64,000 nt of DNA, taken from NCBI RefSeq assembly GCF_020379485.1, contig NC_063450.1:30604137-30668136 (forward strand), written 5' to 3'. This document shows positions 1 to 11,496 of this stretch, one piece after another (the stretch's first letter is position 1; each line of letters opens with the position of its first letter). The notes under the pieces were generated by a model. The model was not told the DNA's origin. It searched no databases and worked only from the letters and a program-made list of their open reading frames with translations. The stretch is from Brassica napus. Lineage: Eukaryota > Streptophyta > Magnoliopsida > Brassicales > Brassicaceae. A program made the position numbers and the translations under genes.

Positions 1-1329
1 TTTCATAAATGTCAAAGTTGTACCAGTTGTACCAGCAATACTCGTCTATAGTAACAAACTGTATCAATTTTTTAATGGTTATTAACATTTTAATTTAACT
101 TGATTTAATCTATTACAGCTGCATTTAGATGTTATTATTTCATTTGTGTTCATTTCCATATTACAAAAGTTATATTGCACATTTAAAGGGATTAATTTAA
201 AAGGATTTATATGCAAGTTCGAGAAATTGAGGTCAAATTGAGAAATAGTTAAAGTTGGGAGGACCAGATGTGCAAAAATGTTACAGTTCACCATTGTTGC
301 TCTTCGTTGATCGAGCTTTCACCTCGGATCGGTCATGGAGAGGGAGCTGAAGCACGGAGACACGAGTAGGTAAATAGGATAGGCTATCCTGATGGAGCAA
401 TCTCAGATCATAGTGGAAAAAAGAAGATCACAAGGAAGAGATGGTTGCAACGGTGAGGAGAGATGGTCGTGTGTAGTCCACGGCGGTGAATTGATCACCA
501 TGGATTGAGAACGTGGTTCAAGTGAAGCTTCAACGGCTTGGAGATGAAGGTGAATCAAGAAGAATCACAAGTTAAAAGCAGGAACCATGGCGGTGTGTTC
601 ATGAGGAAGACGACGTTGGTAGACCCACAGATTTCTCTTTTTAATTTTGTTTTTTTTTTTTTAATTTCATTAAAGATATAAAGTAATTTACATATAACAG
701 GTCTATATAGAATAATTTAGGTGGTAGCAGAATTTTGTTAGCCTTTAAGTCCATTTCAGAATTTTGTCCAAGATTCTGGCATTGATTATATATACCAAGA
801 TGGTGTCAAAAAGATGCATGCACAACTAGTATATTATTGATAGATGCAACATGTGTGTCATCCCACCTGGCATACAAGATGCATGGATTTGTAATATATG
901 TTGGTGGTAACATTGTAGAGATCATATTCTTCAACAAGATTGAAATGCACAGATGTAGTCGGTTTCATGGAGATCCACATTGTTCCAAATGATAGTTCAA
1001 GACGGTGGTGCTTGATATGGTTTGTCGAACGCATATATAAGAAACGATTCTAATTGTTTTTTGTTCGTTGTATTTTTTCTTGATTAGCTTCGGGATTAGA
1101 GAAAATCAAATCATATAAAAATTATGTGTATTTTTTTACTTTGCGCATTTACTTGATTTTATGCTTTCATATCGCTCAAACACTTATGATTCCAAACTTT
1201 CAGCTATCTTTATTTTTCAAAGTTTCTCCATTTTGAAATTAAGAAAATTAAAAAGCTTTGGAGTTTTACTGATTTTAGAGCTAGTATTTAAGGAATATCT
1301 CCAATGTGGATGATCTCTGAGATGAAGTC
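1..1329. other. Left-edge intergenic DNA, no gene seen
   Basis: I see no supported gene here. The stretch is AT-rich with a somewhat GC-richer patch at about 300-620 that has no long open frame and matches nothing I recognise. T-runs near 645-662 and scattered TATATA tracts are the only visible structure. Confidence 0.5.
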
Positions 1330-1491
1330 CACATTATATCTGGATATTTCTGAGAGCATACGAAATCTGGACACTATACAGTGAGATCGGGATATGTGAT
1401 AGATGTAGAACAGAGACGAAACCAAATTGCCACGCAAATTAGTGAACAAAGCACCACAGGTCTGAAAAACAGTATGGAATCTGAAGACTAT

Positions 1492-1797
1492 ACCCCTGTT
1501 CGTTTCATGACCGCTGCATCTAGCGTCTGCAATCCAAAATTAACCTTTCATTATGTCAGAACAGCACCGGCGAAGGTTAGCGCTAATCTATTTTCCAGAC
1601 GCAGCAGCAATTAATAATGAGTGATAGAGACGTTGAAATAAATGGCGTCAGCGGCGTTTCACTTTATGTTACACCGGCGTCTCACATTTGAAGTCTCCGT
1701 AATTCTCCGTAACTTTGATTCTATTATTTTTGTCTCCGTTGCATTGCCTTTTCTTGCCGCAGACGCTGGACGCAGCGGCCATGAAACGAACAGGGGT
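1492..1797. mobile_element. 306-bp MITE with ~43-bp terminal inverted repeats
   Basis: The two ends are near-perfect inverted repeats: ACCCCTGTTCGTTTCATG at 1492 continues about 43 bases and reappears inverted, ending CATGAAACGAACAGGGGT at 1797. The flanking bases give a possible 3-bp target duplication TAT. There is no coding capacity. It interrupts the LINE just before its zinc-binding region. The short length, long TIRs and lack of genes define a MITE. The superfamily is uncertain: a 3-bp duplication points to PIF/Harbinger, but TAT is not the classic TWA. Confidence 0.8.
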
Positions 1798-2294
1798 TAT
1801 ATGGAAAATAAAACACTTTCTCTAACAAGTTTTGACTAGATTAGTAGCATTGTCAAGCAAACTTGTGGAAAGACATTGCGGTCATGATGGGTCGTGTCAG
1901 CAATGTGGTGCTGACAGTGAGACTATCAACCACATTTTATTTGAATGTACGCTTGCGCTCCAGTGCTGGGATGTTTTACGAGTCCGTCTCCTTCGGGCTT
2001 ATTCATGTGTTCATCCTTGTACATTTATTTTGACTTTCTCTTCCAACAAGCTCAGACAAACAACCACTCGGACAGTTTCGCGATGTTTCCATGGCTGCTA
2101 TAGTATATATGGAAAGTTCGGAATGAAAAGTGCTTTAATGAGAAGTATATACCATCTCAAGAGACACTTTAGATGGCATGCCAAGAAGCTGAAACATGCA
2201 AGATTGCTCAATTAGGAGACAAGATAGAAGCTACATAGGACTTAGCAACAAAGCAAAGGGAACCCCAATTCTTTATGACCCGAACTGTTGATGG

Positions 2295-3000
2295 TGTAAG
2301 AATAGACAGAGAATGATGTGTGAGTGTATGTGAGAGTCTGGTTGAGAGTGAACAAGAGAAAGACTGAGAAATGGAGATAAGAGAATTGGTGAAGGAGAGA
2401 GAGTTAACTTTCACTTCAGAGAGTATGAGAGATTATGGAGAGTTTAGAAGAGATTGAAAGTAACCAAGAGAATAGAGAATGGTGAAGAAGAAATGGGAAC
2501 TCCCCACTTTTAGCTTACATTGAAATTGATTACAATCAAAGCTATTTATAGCCAATACACATATTAAACAAATGAGAGGAAGAAGACAAAGAGAAGATAG
2601 ATCTGGATTCAAAATGAATGGTTGGGATGTGAGTATTTGAATTGAATTGTTGAGATTCTTTCTTTCTCCAAATGTTGGATAATAGAGTGCATCTTTTCCC
2701 AACAACTTTATTTTCAAACTTCTTTTTCTTCCAAGTTCTATCTTGACTTTTGGAAGTTCCAAACAGTCATATTAAGCATTCTCCACGTGCTCAAGACTTC
2801 TCCAATCAGTTTGCCTAACACAAGAATGTACAGAAAAAAGTTGTGGATAAGTTATCCGAGATGGGTTTCCTTGGAAATGAATTCCGTGGATAAATTCCCA
2901 TGGATAGGTTGGCTTGGATCATGCGATGACTCTTTTTCTTTGGCCATGTTTTCTTCATTCCAACAACTAAGTCATTGCTTCTTCCTTCTTCATTCCAACA
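2295..3000 (-). repeat. 3' LTR of the non-autonomous element
   Basis: This 706-bp repeat matches 5623-6317 with scattered substitutions and small indels. It has TG..CA ends and lies next to the polypurine tract, so it is the 3' LTR in the minus-strand reading. Confidence 0.88.
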
Positions 3001-5622
3001 CTCCCCCTCAAGCTTGACCATAGGATATCCTTAGACAAGTTTGGAACCTTGAAGAAGCTCCCTCATTAAAAACCTTAGCAAGAAAACCATTTGAGACAAA
3101 ACTTACTAAGGAAAAAAAAAAGTAGAGTTCAACAAGGCCTAGAGATTGGCCAGTGAGTCTAAGGAGCTTCAGATAAGTCATGGTGGAGTCCATAGACTCT
3201 GGATCATGGCCTAACTTGTGCTGCAAGACTGAACTCCACAACTTGCACACATCAACTTATTTGATGTCTTCTTTAGGCCAGTTTGATGTCTCCCCCTCTC
3301 TTGTGATTTCTTGCCATCTTCAGGAGGGTTATGAACGACCACCTTCAGCTACAGAGAGCTCCAAGTACCTATAACACAATGCATAAGCACTTGCATCAAT
3401 ACTCAAGGCACAAACCAATCAAACTTCAACTCAAAGAATGTACTGGTTACTCCCCTTGCATATGGTAGAATGAGACTAGTGAGGAGTATCTTTTGGACAC
3501 TTGAATCCTCTTCTTTTTAATCTTCTCATTGCAGCTTCTTCTAGAGACCTCAACTTAGTGAGAGGCTGAATGTTCCAGTCTATGACCTTCCTTACACTTC
3601 TCAACCTAGAATAGTCTCTTGACAATCCCCTTTTTGATGAAGTCTTGCAATGTCTTGGGAGGAAACTGAGGCAATGTATGTCTTGGAACTTCAAGATTAC
3701 TCACCATTACTCCTACTCAAGCTTGATCCAGAGAGTATAAGTGAAGGACCAAACTTGGAAGTGAGCAACACCGAGTTTTGAAACCAGGAGCGCATCACCC
3801 TAATAGTTGCGCTTAAGCCAACTAATCCCTTAATTTCTGATCCACTGCCAATTGGACCACCGATCTCCTCATGACTTAGGTGATGGCCCAAATTGTGTGT
3901 CTCTTGAACCAGGAGCTCAACAACCAAACGACATGCGCTAAACCGGTTTTACACATCCTCTGCAGTTTCAGCAACTCGGTACAAGCACACATGCTATGGC
4001 ATGATTCATATCTTCCCAACTGAAGGTAACTGTTCTAACTCATTTTAGAAGCTGATCCATAGCTTTCCAATCAGAAGGTAACTATTCTAACTCCACGCCT
4101 TGGGCTGGTTCATAGCCTTCCACTCAGCTTGACTTTCCACCTGATCTTTTTTCAAGTAGTCTATGATGGCCATATGTTCTAACACCAAGTTGTTGCTTAC
4201 TGGTTGAATACTTTTTGCAAGAGTTTCTAGATAGGCCAAGGAAGCTCATTTACTGCCCCCTCAAGCTTGGCTCAGAGTATAGTGAAGGAGGCAAGTCTGC
4301 CTCTCCATCAATACCTCTTCCTGAAGTATCTTCAAAGCTCAGCCATGACTTACTACCACCTGGTCTCCTCACAGACAATCTCCCCATGCTCAGGAATATA
4401 CATCTTGTGTAGGCTCTGGATCAAACATGAATATACATCATGTGTAGACTCTGGACAGCATAGGCAAATCCTTCTTCTTTGTCTTGATTTGATGATGGAC
4501 AGAGAACAACACTTGTGTACCTAAACATCGCTCAAATTCCAGCAAGAATCAGACCACACACACTAGGATCAAACATTGATAACTCACCAGTTCTGATCCC
4601 AATGTTTTAAGAAAATGCAATGGATATAATCTAAAGAACTCATTAAGTTCAAATCCATGCAACCAACTCACTAAATGTTCAAGTATGATAACTCATCAAT
4701 TACAAGACATTTAGGCTATTTTATGATCATTTAAACAATGACATGCTCAAATGACAGAAACAGAGACTAGACAACTTATCTAATCACCTTAACCAACATA
4801 TGAATGCAATACAAGATCAGGAAACTCTCATATATCTTTAGCAATGCAATAAGACAGAAACTGAGACTAAGCAACTCACTTAGGCCAGAGACAACACATA
4901 CAATGATTCTAGGACATAAACTGGACATAACTATGCTAGCAAACTTCAAGACTCCTAGAACAATACACACACAACTCAACACAACCAGAACCATTATCCT
5001 AAGCTCATGTCAAGAAGAAAAGGTTTAACTTACGACCAAGGAACCTGAGCTAGTTCCTTGAACCTCCAATACACATGGGTCATGACAGTTTGTTGGATCT
5101 GAGATGTTGAGTTGAACTCCAACTCTTTCTCTTTAAGTACATGACCTCCTTCTTGTATCCATCACACCAACTACTCCTCCTTTCTTCATGCTTGAGAGGC
5201 GCCACCTTCTGGGAAGCTCTCTTCTTGGATAGAGAAAGAGAACCACTTGTACATGGCAGTTTTGGAGCTTTGCTAGGCAAACTACTTCATAAACCTTTGA
5301 TTTCAAGTGGTTTCTTCACCATATTTGACAGGAGAAAGGAGATTGGAAAATTTTGAAGAACTATGGATCACTGGATAAACGAGTGTGCTAAAAAAAAATC
5401 TTCAAAGAAAATGATTGGTAGACTGAACTGGCTGAGCTTGCTAAAGATTTGTTTGGGTTCTGAGACTTGTATACACCTTGCCTTAAAATCTGGGTGTGGG
5501 TTCTTCCTTCTTGGAAAACCTTTGGACTGCTGGACAAAAGGTTGTACCATACTCAGATGAAGATGAAATGAGAATGAATTTACGGAAGCTTTGAGGTTCA
5601 GGAGCTTAAATCTCTGATACCA

Positions 5623-6317
5623 TGTAAGAATAAACAGAGAATGGTGTGTGAGTGTATGTGAGAGTCTGGTTGAGAGTGAACAAGAGAAAGACTGAGAAAC
5701 AGAGATAAGAGAATTGGTGAAAGAGAGAGTTGACTTTCACTTCAGAGAGTATGAGAGATTATGCACAGTTTAAGAGAGATTGAAAATAACCAAGAGAATA
5801 GAGAATGTTGAAGAAGAAAGAAGAACTCCCCACTTTCAGCTTAGATTGAAATTGATTACAATGAAGACTATTTATAAGTTAATACACATATTAAACAAAT
5901 GAGAGGAAGAAAATATATCTGAATTCAAAATGAATGGTTGGGATGTGAGTATTTGAATTAAACTGCTGAGATTCTTTCTCTCTCCAAATGTTGGGTAATA
6001 GAGTGCATTTTTTCCCAACAAATCTATTTTCAAACTCTCTTTTCCTTCAACTTCTATCTTGACTTTTGGAAGTTCCAAACAGTCATATTAGATCTTCCCC
6101 ATGTGCTCAAGACTTCTCCAATCAGTTTGCCTAACACAAAAATGTACATATAAAAGTTGTGGATAAGTTATCCTGGATAAGTTTCCTTGGAAATAAATTT
6201 GTGGATGAATTCCCATGGATGGATTGACTTGGATCATATGCAGTGACTCTTTTTCTTTGGCCATGTTTTCTTTATTCCAACAACTAAGTCATTGATTCTT
6301 CCTTCTTCATTCCAACA
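5623..6317 (-). repeat. 5' LTR of the non-autonomous element
   Basis: This 695-bp repeat matches 2295-3000. It lies next to the tRNA-Met-type primer-binding site at 5611-5622, which makes it the 5' LTR when read on the minus strand. Confidence 0.88.
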
Positions 6318-6773
6318 GATGGCGGAGTCAAGTAGATGCTTCTTGGTCTGAGGCAAGTAACTGGACAAGACTGGGTTTTAAAATTTATGAAGACAAGATC
6401 GGTTTGCTTGGGACAGAAGTGCTGTCCAAAAGCAAAGACGTCGTTACATGCAAAAGCGGAAGGTATCATATGGGCGTTGAAAGAAGTTTATGATCGAGGA
6501 TAAAACCAAGTATACCCGGTGAAAATCATTAGGAAGGATGAAGAATGACATGTATTAGCGCCAGAACTTGATGACATCAAAGCCCTTACTGCAATTTTTC
6601 AAAGAAAATGTTATTTCTTATGATTTTAGAATTTTAAATATCCGTGCTTCTTTGGCAAAAAGAGCATGTGACCAAATTTGTAGACGATAAAGTCTCTGAT
6701 TGGCTAGCTCACGTAGCTTGATTGAACAGACCAGTTTGAGTTAATCAAATTTGAGATTAATGGAAAAAAAAAA

Positions 6774-6840
6774 GAGAAAATTGGAAAAAATGACACTTTT
6801 AACTTGGATTTGTCACAGTAAAATTTGTACAAGATTTTTT
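6774..6840 (+). repeat. MULE left terminal inverted repeat
   Basis: It pairs in inverted orientation with 21321-21387. The match includes the outer ATTGGAAAAA, the TGACACTTT block and the inner TTTGTCAC block, with several mismatches and indels. Confidence 0.8.
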
Positions 6841-7762
6841 AAGAAAATAGGATTTTTGTTCCTGTAAATACAAAAGTACCATTAATTTATAAATTAAGTT
6901 GTATTAAAATTATATATTGTAATTTTCGTATGTGATTTTAAATGGCTAAATATTAAAAGTTAAATAAAAAAACAAAACTTTAAAAAATAACAAAAAGGGA
7001 AAAGGAGTGGCCGATACCCTAATTTATTTTTCTCCTTCTCTTCTCCGCCGTAGAAGAAAGCCCCTTCCATGGCGATTTAGGGTTCAACGGAGACAAGCCT
7101 TGTTCTTCGTCGGAGTTTCATCTACATGTAGTTTCAAATCTTGTCTTCGTCATCCTCTTCTTCGATTTCACTGAAGATACAACGAAATCCAAGTGTTCTT
7201 CCTCTTCGTCAGACGGGTCAAATCGAATTACGAAGTGTCCTTCCATTTTCGTCTCAGTTCTTCACACAAGGTATTCGATTACTTCTATTGATTCTCATCT
7301 AAAATGAAATCGAGTTGTTCTTCCCTTTTTCATAGATTTTTTAAAAATTGATTTGTCATATTTCTTAAGGTAAATTTGATTAACGGGTTGATTAAACATC
7401 TTATACATCACGATTAAGTGTTTGCATGTTAATGTTTTAGATTTGTAGTTGTAAAATATCGATTTAGGTTCTTGGAAAGGGGGAAGTTTGGTTCTTGAAA
7501 TCTTATACTAGTTGTTGTACGATTGTGTATGTTTTCAAGTAGAGTAGATGTTGTCTGATTGTAATATAGGCCATGGGTATATTGATTGTTGTTGATGAAT
7601 TGAACAAATTGTTATTCTTTCTGAAATTATAACTAGGTGGAATACATATTCTAGGATAAGGAGAATGTAAATGTAAAAGGCATTTGTCTTGCTCTCATTA
7701 TTTGTGTTATGATATCGTTACTTTAACATGTTGAACTAACAAGTTTTTCTGCGCTTTTAGAT

Positions 7763-10700
7763 ATGTCTCTGTAGTTACCAAAGAGGATTTTTAAGGAGGG
7801 CGAGGAGCCCCAAGTGACTCAGATCAATAACAACTGTAGGATTGACTACATTATGCGAAAGTTCACTGAGTGGATGCCAAAGGAGTTGGAAGTTATGAAA
7901 AAAGATCCGGTTTTTTCTCAGATTTTTAAGCTGCATAAGAATGGTCTTTGGTTCTCAGCGAGAGTGGTACACAGCTTCTTGTGTAGGGAGCTGGTGACTT
8001 ACAAATTGCACGAGCTTTGGTTCGTCTTTGCGAGGAGACCACTTTGATTTTCATTACAAGAATTCCACGCAGTAACCGGGTTTGAGTGCAATACTCGTAT
8101 CTCTCTTAAGGAGTTCGAAGACTGGAAATATGACGGTGGTTTCTGGAGCAATGTGTTGAGGAGAAAAGATGGAACAGTTACACTCTTCAACCTGTGGAAT
8201 AAGGACAAGGAAGCTGTTAAGAAGTGGAAGAATGCAGATCGCATACGACTCATCTATCTGGCCATCATTCTTTGTGTGGTTTTAGCGAGAGATGAGAAGG
8301 CTAATATCCCCCTCAAATACATCAAGGTGGTCATGGATCTTGAGAAGGTTCTAAAGTATCCTTGAGGAGTTGATGCTTATGATCTTCTCTACAACTCAAT
8401 AGCCAAAACTCGTGACAACCTGAAGGATAAGACTACTATTTATGTGTTGGATGGATTCTCTTACGCCTTCTAGATTTGGGCAATGGAAGCTGTACCAAAG
8501 ATTGGGAATCTTTGTGGAAAAAAACTTGACAAAGGTTTCACGAACGGTCCTAGATGCATAAACTGGATGGGAGCTGGAAATGTGTCATATGAGGAGATTA
8601 TTTGGTTGGAGCAAATACTGACACCTGAGGTAATCTCTTATCTTTATGTAAGTTGAGTCCATCCGGTTTCTATGAGTTTTTTAGGATTTAACTCTCTGTA
8701 CCTTTCTTGTGTAGGATGACATCTATGCATATATCGACTGGAGAGGAAATTATGATGTAGTCCAATCTGATGCTTTTCGCAGAGATGATGATGTGGAGGA
8801 TGATAGAATCAAGAAACTGATGGAGTTGATAAGAACAAAACATGATTTTAGTGACCATATTTGGGAAATCAAAGAAACTCCAGAGGTTTGTTCAGATCTT
8901 CATGATGAAGCACCTGTGAATGATGAATCGGCTGTGAATGATGAATCAGCTGAGAATGATGAAGACTATCATACTCCAAAAGGATCAAAGAACCTAAGCT
9001 CTACATCAAGAAGGGGTAAGAAGAGGCTTCCGGATCGTGGTATGGAAAAAAGGAAGCATAAGGTTCTCTCTAGTGGACCTAAGCAAGCGCCTTTTAATGA
9101 AGACATGAAGGCTTTTGTGGCACAGTTGTTTGAGCAGAGTTTCTCTGGAATAGAACAGCGGCTACAAAGACAGATGACTGAGACAGTTGAGCAAATGAAG
9201 ACAGAGCTTAAAGATTCACGGAAGGAAGCAAGCGTTGACGTTGAGCTTGGAGAGCCTTTAGCGTAGAAGCCTTCACCGAGCCAGCCACCATTGAGGAGGT
9301 CCACACGCGGGGTAAAGAAACACTAGTTTTCACCACTCTCTTAAATGTTATTTTGTCTTGTTTATTAGGTGGTTTGTGTGTCTGTTTGTCTTACTGTCAT
9401 CTATGATATCGGCCTTAATTTTGTGGTGTTTTATAAGGTCTCGGTTTGTAAGTGTGCTTGGTGTGTTAGTGTCCTTGGTTTGTAAGCGTGTAGTTTGAAA
9501 TTTATGTAAAATGTTGGTGTGTAAAATATTAGAACTATTTATAAATTGTTCATGTAATGGATTTGTTTGTGCTTAATATTATGCTGTTAATTTATTATTT
9601 ATCCTAACATAACAGGAAGCATCCCAGAGTTCATTTGATGTGAATTTTAGCCAAGCAGATGATATCATTCCCGGGATAGGTACGCAAGGCAATGAAGGGC
9701 TTTCTCAGACCTCGTATGTGCCCAGCTTTGATCCATCTCAGACTAATAAGGGAGATGAGTGGTGGACTCCAAGGACTCCAGTTCGAGATTCAATAGCTCC
9801 ACTGCCGTCACATTGGGAGAAATGGAATAAAGGAAAAGAACTTCAGCTTACTGATTCACCATTGCGCACAGATGGTTCTCCGCAGTCGTCACTGTATTAT
9901 TGCTCAGAAGAATCATGGATAGGATTCACGGAATGGGTTAAGAAACCAAAACCTTTACCACTTGGTCCGTCAATCTTAAATTTGTTTATAGCTACAAGGA
10001 TAATAAGTCCTGGACAATGGCTTGGCAACGAGGTAATGTTTTCTTGTACTAATTTGTTGAATTTATCTTTGTAACACATCTTCGTTGCTACATTAGTTTA
10101 TTTTCATTGTGAATATTCAGGAAATGGATGCAGTTATGTTTATATGGCGAGTCAACACAACTTTGAAGCGTTGGGCTCCAAGCCGTGTTGCTTCCATGAA
10201 TGCTATGTTCTGCCTCCAAATCGACGCTGCATACAAAAAGTTCTTTCCCAACAAAAAAGCCTATGAATTGCCTGATTTTCTTCTTGGGTACAGCAGAGGA
10301 GAGCTTCCATCTCATGGGCGGACTGATCAAGTTTGGGGTGTCGATGTTGATCGTATCTACTTTCCTTTGTTTGTAAATGGTAATCATTCACTCCTCTACA
10401 CGTCTTAGTTTTCAGCTGGCTTTCATTTACAAATTTAGTATTGTCCAATGCAGGTAATCAATGGGTTGCTGTCTGTATCAACATTATTGAAAAAAGGATG
10501 GAAGTCTTTGACTGCGGTGGGGGGAAGAATAGACAATACGTTGAGAAGTTTGCTGCTATGATTTCTAGGATAGTGAAGGCCGTTGCACCACCTGAAAGAC
10601 AGAAGCAGCTACTCCTCGCATCATATTTGATCGTGGATGTGCCTATGAAGATGAGATTGAACAAGTCTTGTTGTGACTGCGGTGCATACGCACTCAAGCA

Positions 10701-10884
10701 CATAGAATGTCATCTGATTGGTATCGACCTCAGTTTATTGGATGATAAAATAATCATGGGTTTCAGACAGAAGATTGGTGTGGATTTACGGGAGGCTGCA
10801 CACGATCTCATTTACGCTGAGGCAATGACACGATATGTGTCTTCACCATGGGAGAGAGAAGAGGTCTTTGACCTCGAAGATTGA
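7763..10884 (+). pseudogene. DUF1985 / Ulp1-like C48 cysteine protease, transposon-borne, nonsense-mutated
   Basis: This is a multi-exon gene of the MULE-associated Ulp1 type. The ATG at 7763 follows a splice acceptor and a leader with an intron. The N-terminal part (7790-8630) is a DUF1985 domain with the family block FSLQEFHAVTGFEC. A charged linker follows (8790-9266, DDE-rich). The C-terminal SUMO-protease-like domain covers 9640-10884. Introns are visible at about 8632-8714, 9300-9615, 10033-10121 and 10380-10453. Stops occur at codon 4 (7772), 8045, 8363, 8471 and 9264, and each can be explained by CAG to TAG or CGA to TGA. In the protease core the Asp (EVFDC) and the Cys (CCDCGAY) remain, but the position that is usually His before WVA is Gln (NQWVAV). 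It is likely inactive as a protease even apart from the stops. Confidence 0.82.
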
Positions 10885-11068
10885 TTATGTGTCTAATTAT
10901 GTGGAAAACTCTAACTTTGGATTTTTTAGGAATTATGTGACAATTCTATCTTTGTTTTTGTAGAATTTTTAATTCTTCTAATTTGATTTTCTGCAATGAA
11001 TAGTGTACTACTTGATCATAAAACCTGAGGACCAAAAACACATTCAGAATATATCCATAATTAATAAA

Positions 11069-11160
11069 CAAACCCTAAACCCTAAACAAATTCTAAACCC
11101 TAAATAAACCCTAAACCTTAAACCCATAACCTCAAATATACCCTAAACCCTTAACTCTAA
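11069..11160. repeat. Degenerate telomere-like CCCTAAA repeats
   Basis: At least six CCCTAAA or near-CCCTAAA units lie between the Ulp1 pseudogene and the GRF gene. They are imperfect and mixed with variants such as TTCTAAACCC. They may be an interstitial telomeric remnant or a cluster of telo-box promoter elements. Confidence 0.7.
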
Positions 11161-11496
11161 CCAAAGTCGAAACCATAACCCCAAACACACATGACATCTA
11201 TTTATTCACTAGTAATGTAAATCTTATACTAATTATCAATTGATCAATTGTCAGACCACTTTCTTTGCTCCATGTTTTGAAACTAATTTAGAGGATTCGA
11301 AGACAAAGTACATACGTTTGGTAGTAGGTTGTAGTCGTATATTTTGTGATTTTTTTTCTGATCTGCCTTTGGTAGAATACACGTTATAGAAGTATGAAAC
11401 GACGTTGTTTAGCTATTTTGACCTATTCCCTTTTCTTCCTCATTCTTCCTCGATAGAGAGAATTACAGCGGCAAAAATTTGGAGTTCGACTCAATC

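Larger units (their letters stand above)
2295..6317 (-). mobile_element. Non-autonomous LTR retrotransposon, complete, 5-bp TSD
   Basis: Two direct repeats of about 700 bp begin TGTAAGAATA and end CATTCCAACA (plus-strand view) and are flanked by GATGG at 2290-2294 and 6318-6322. The primer-binding site lies at 5611-5622, beside the right LTR; on the minus strand it reads TGGTATCAGAGA, the initiator-tRNA-Met type. The polypurine tract abuts the left LTR and reads TTGAGGGGGAG on the minus strand. The element therefore runs right to left. The internal part is only 2.6 kb and shows no gag, protease, integrase or RT motif in any frame; the longest minus-strand frames are about 70-75 codons. It would need proteins from an autonomous relative. 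LTR differences indicate moderate age. Confidence 0.9.
1330..6773 (+). pseudogene. Decayed L1-type LINE (ORF2 C-terminus), interrupted by two insertions
   Basis: This is the 3' part of a plant non-LTR retrotransposon on the plus strand, now in three pieces: about 1330-1491, 1798-2294 and 6318-6773. The first piece reads like the stretch just upstream of the zinc-binding region in the minus-strand LINE at 24666-31329 (SGxYTVR, then VEQRxNQ). The second encodes the zf-RVT zinc-binding module (ERHCG..CQQCGA..INHILFEC, about 1860-1950). The third encodes an RNase H-like segment beginning VDASWSEAS at about 6330. It ends in ten A residues (6764-6773), the expected LINE tail. Stops and frame changes are frequent, so it is dead. 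It lacks ORF1, endonuclease and most of RT, consistent with 5' truncation. The MITE at 1492 and the LTR element at 2295 split it, and the MULE at 6774 sits in its A-tail. Confidence 0.8.

Noticed and set aside
82..294. 70-codon minus-strand frame at the left edge
   Set aside because: Low-complexity AT-rich translation, no motif, no splice or promoter support.
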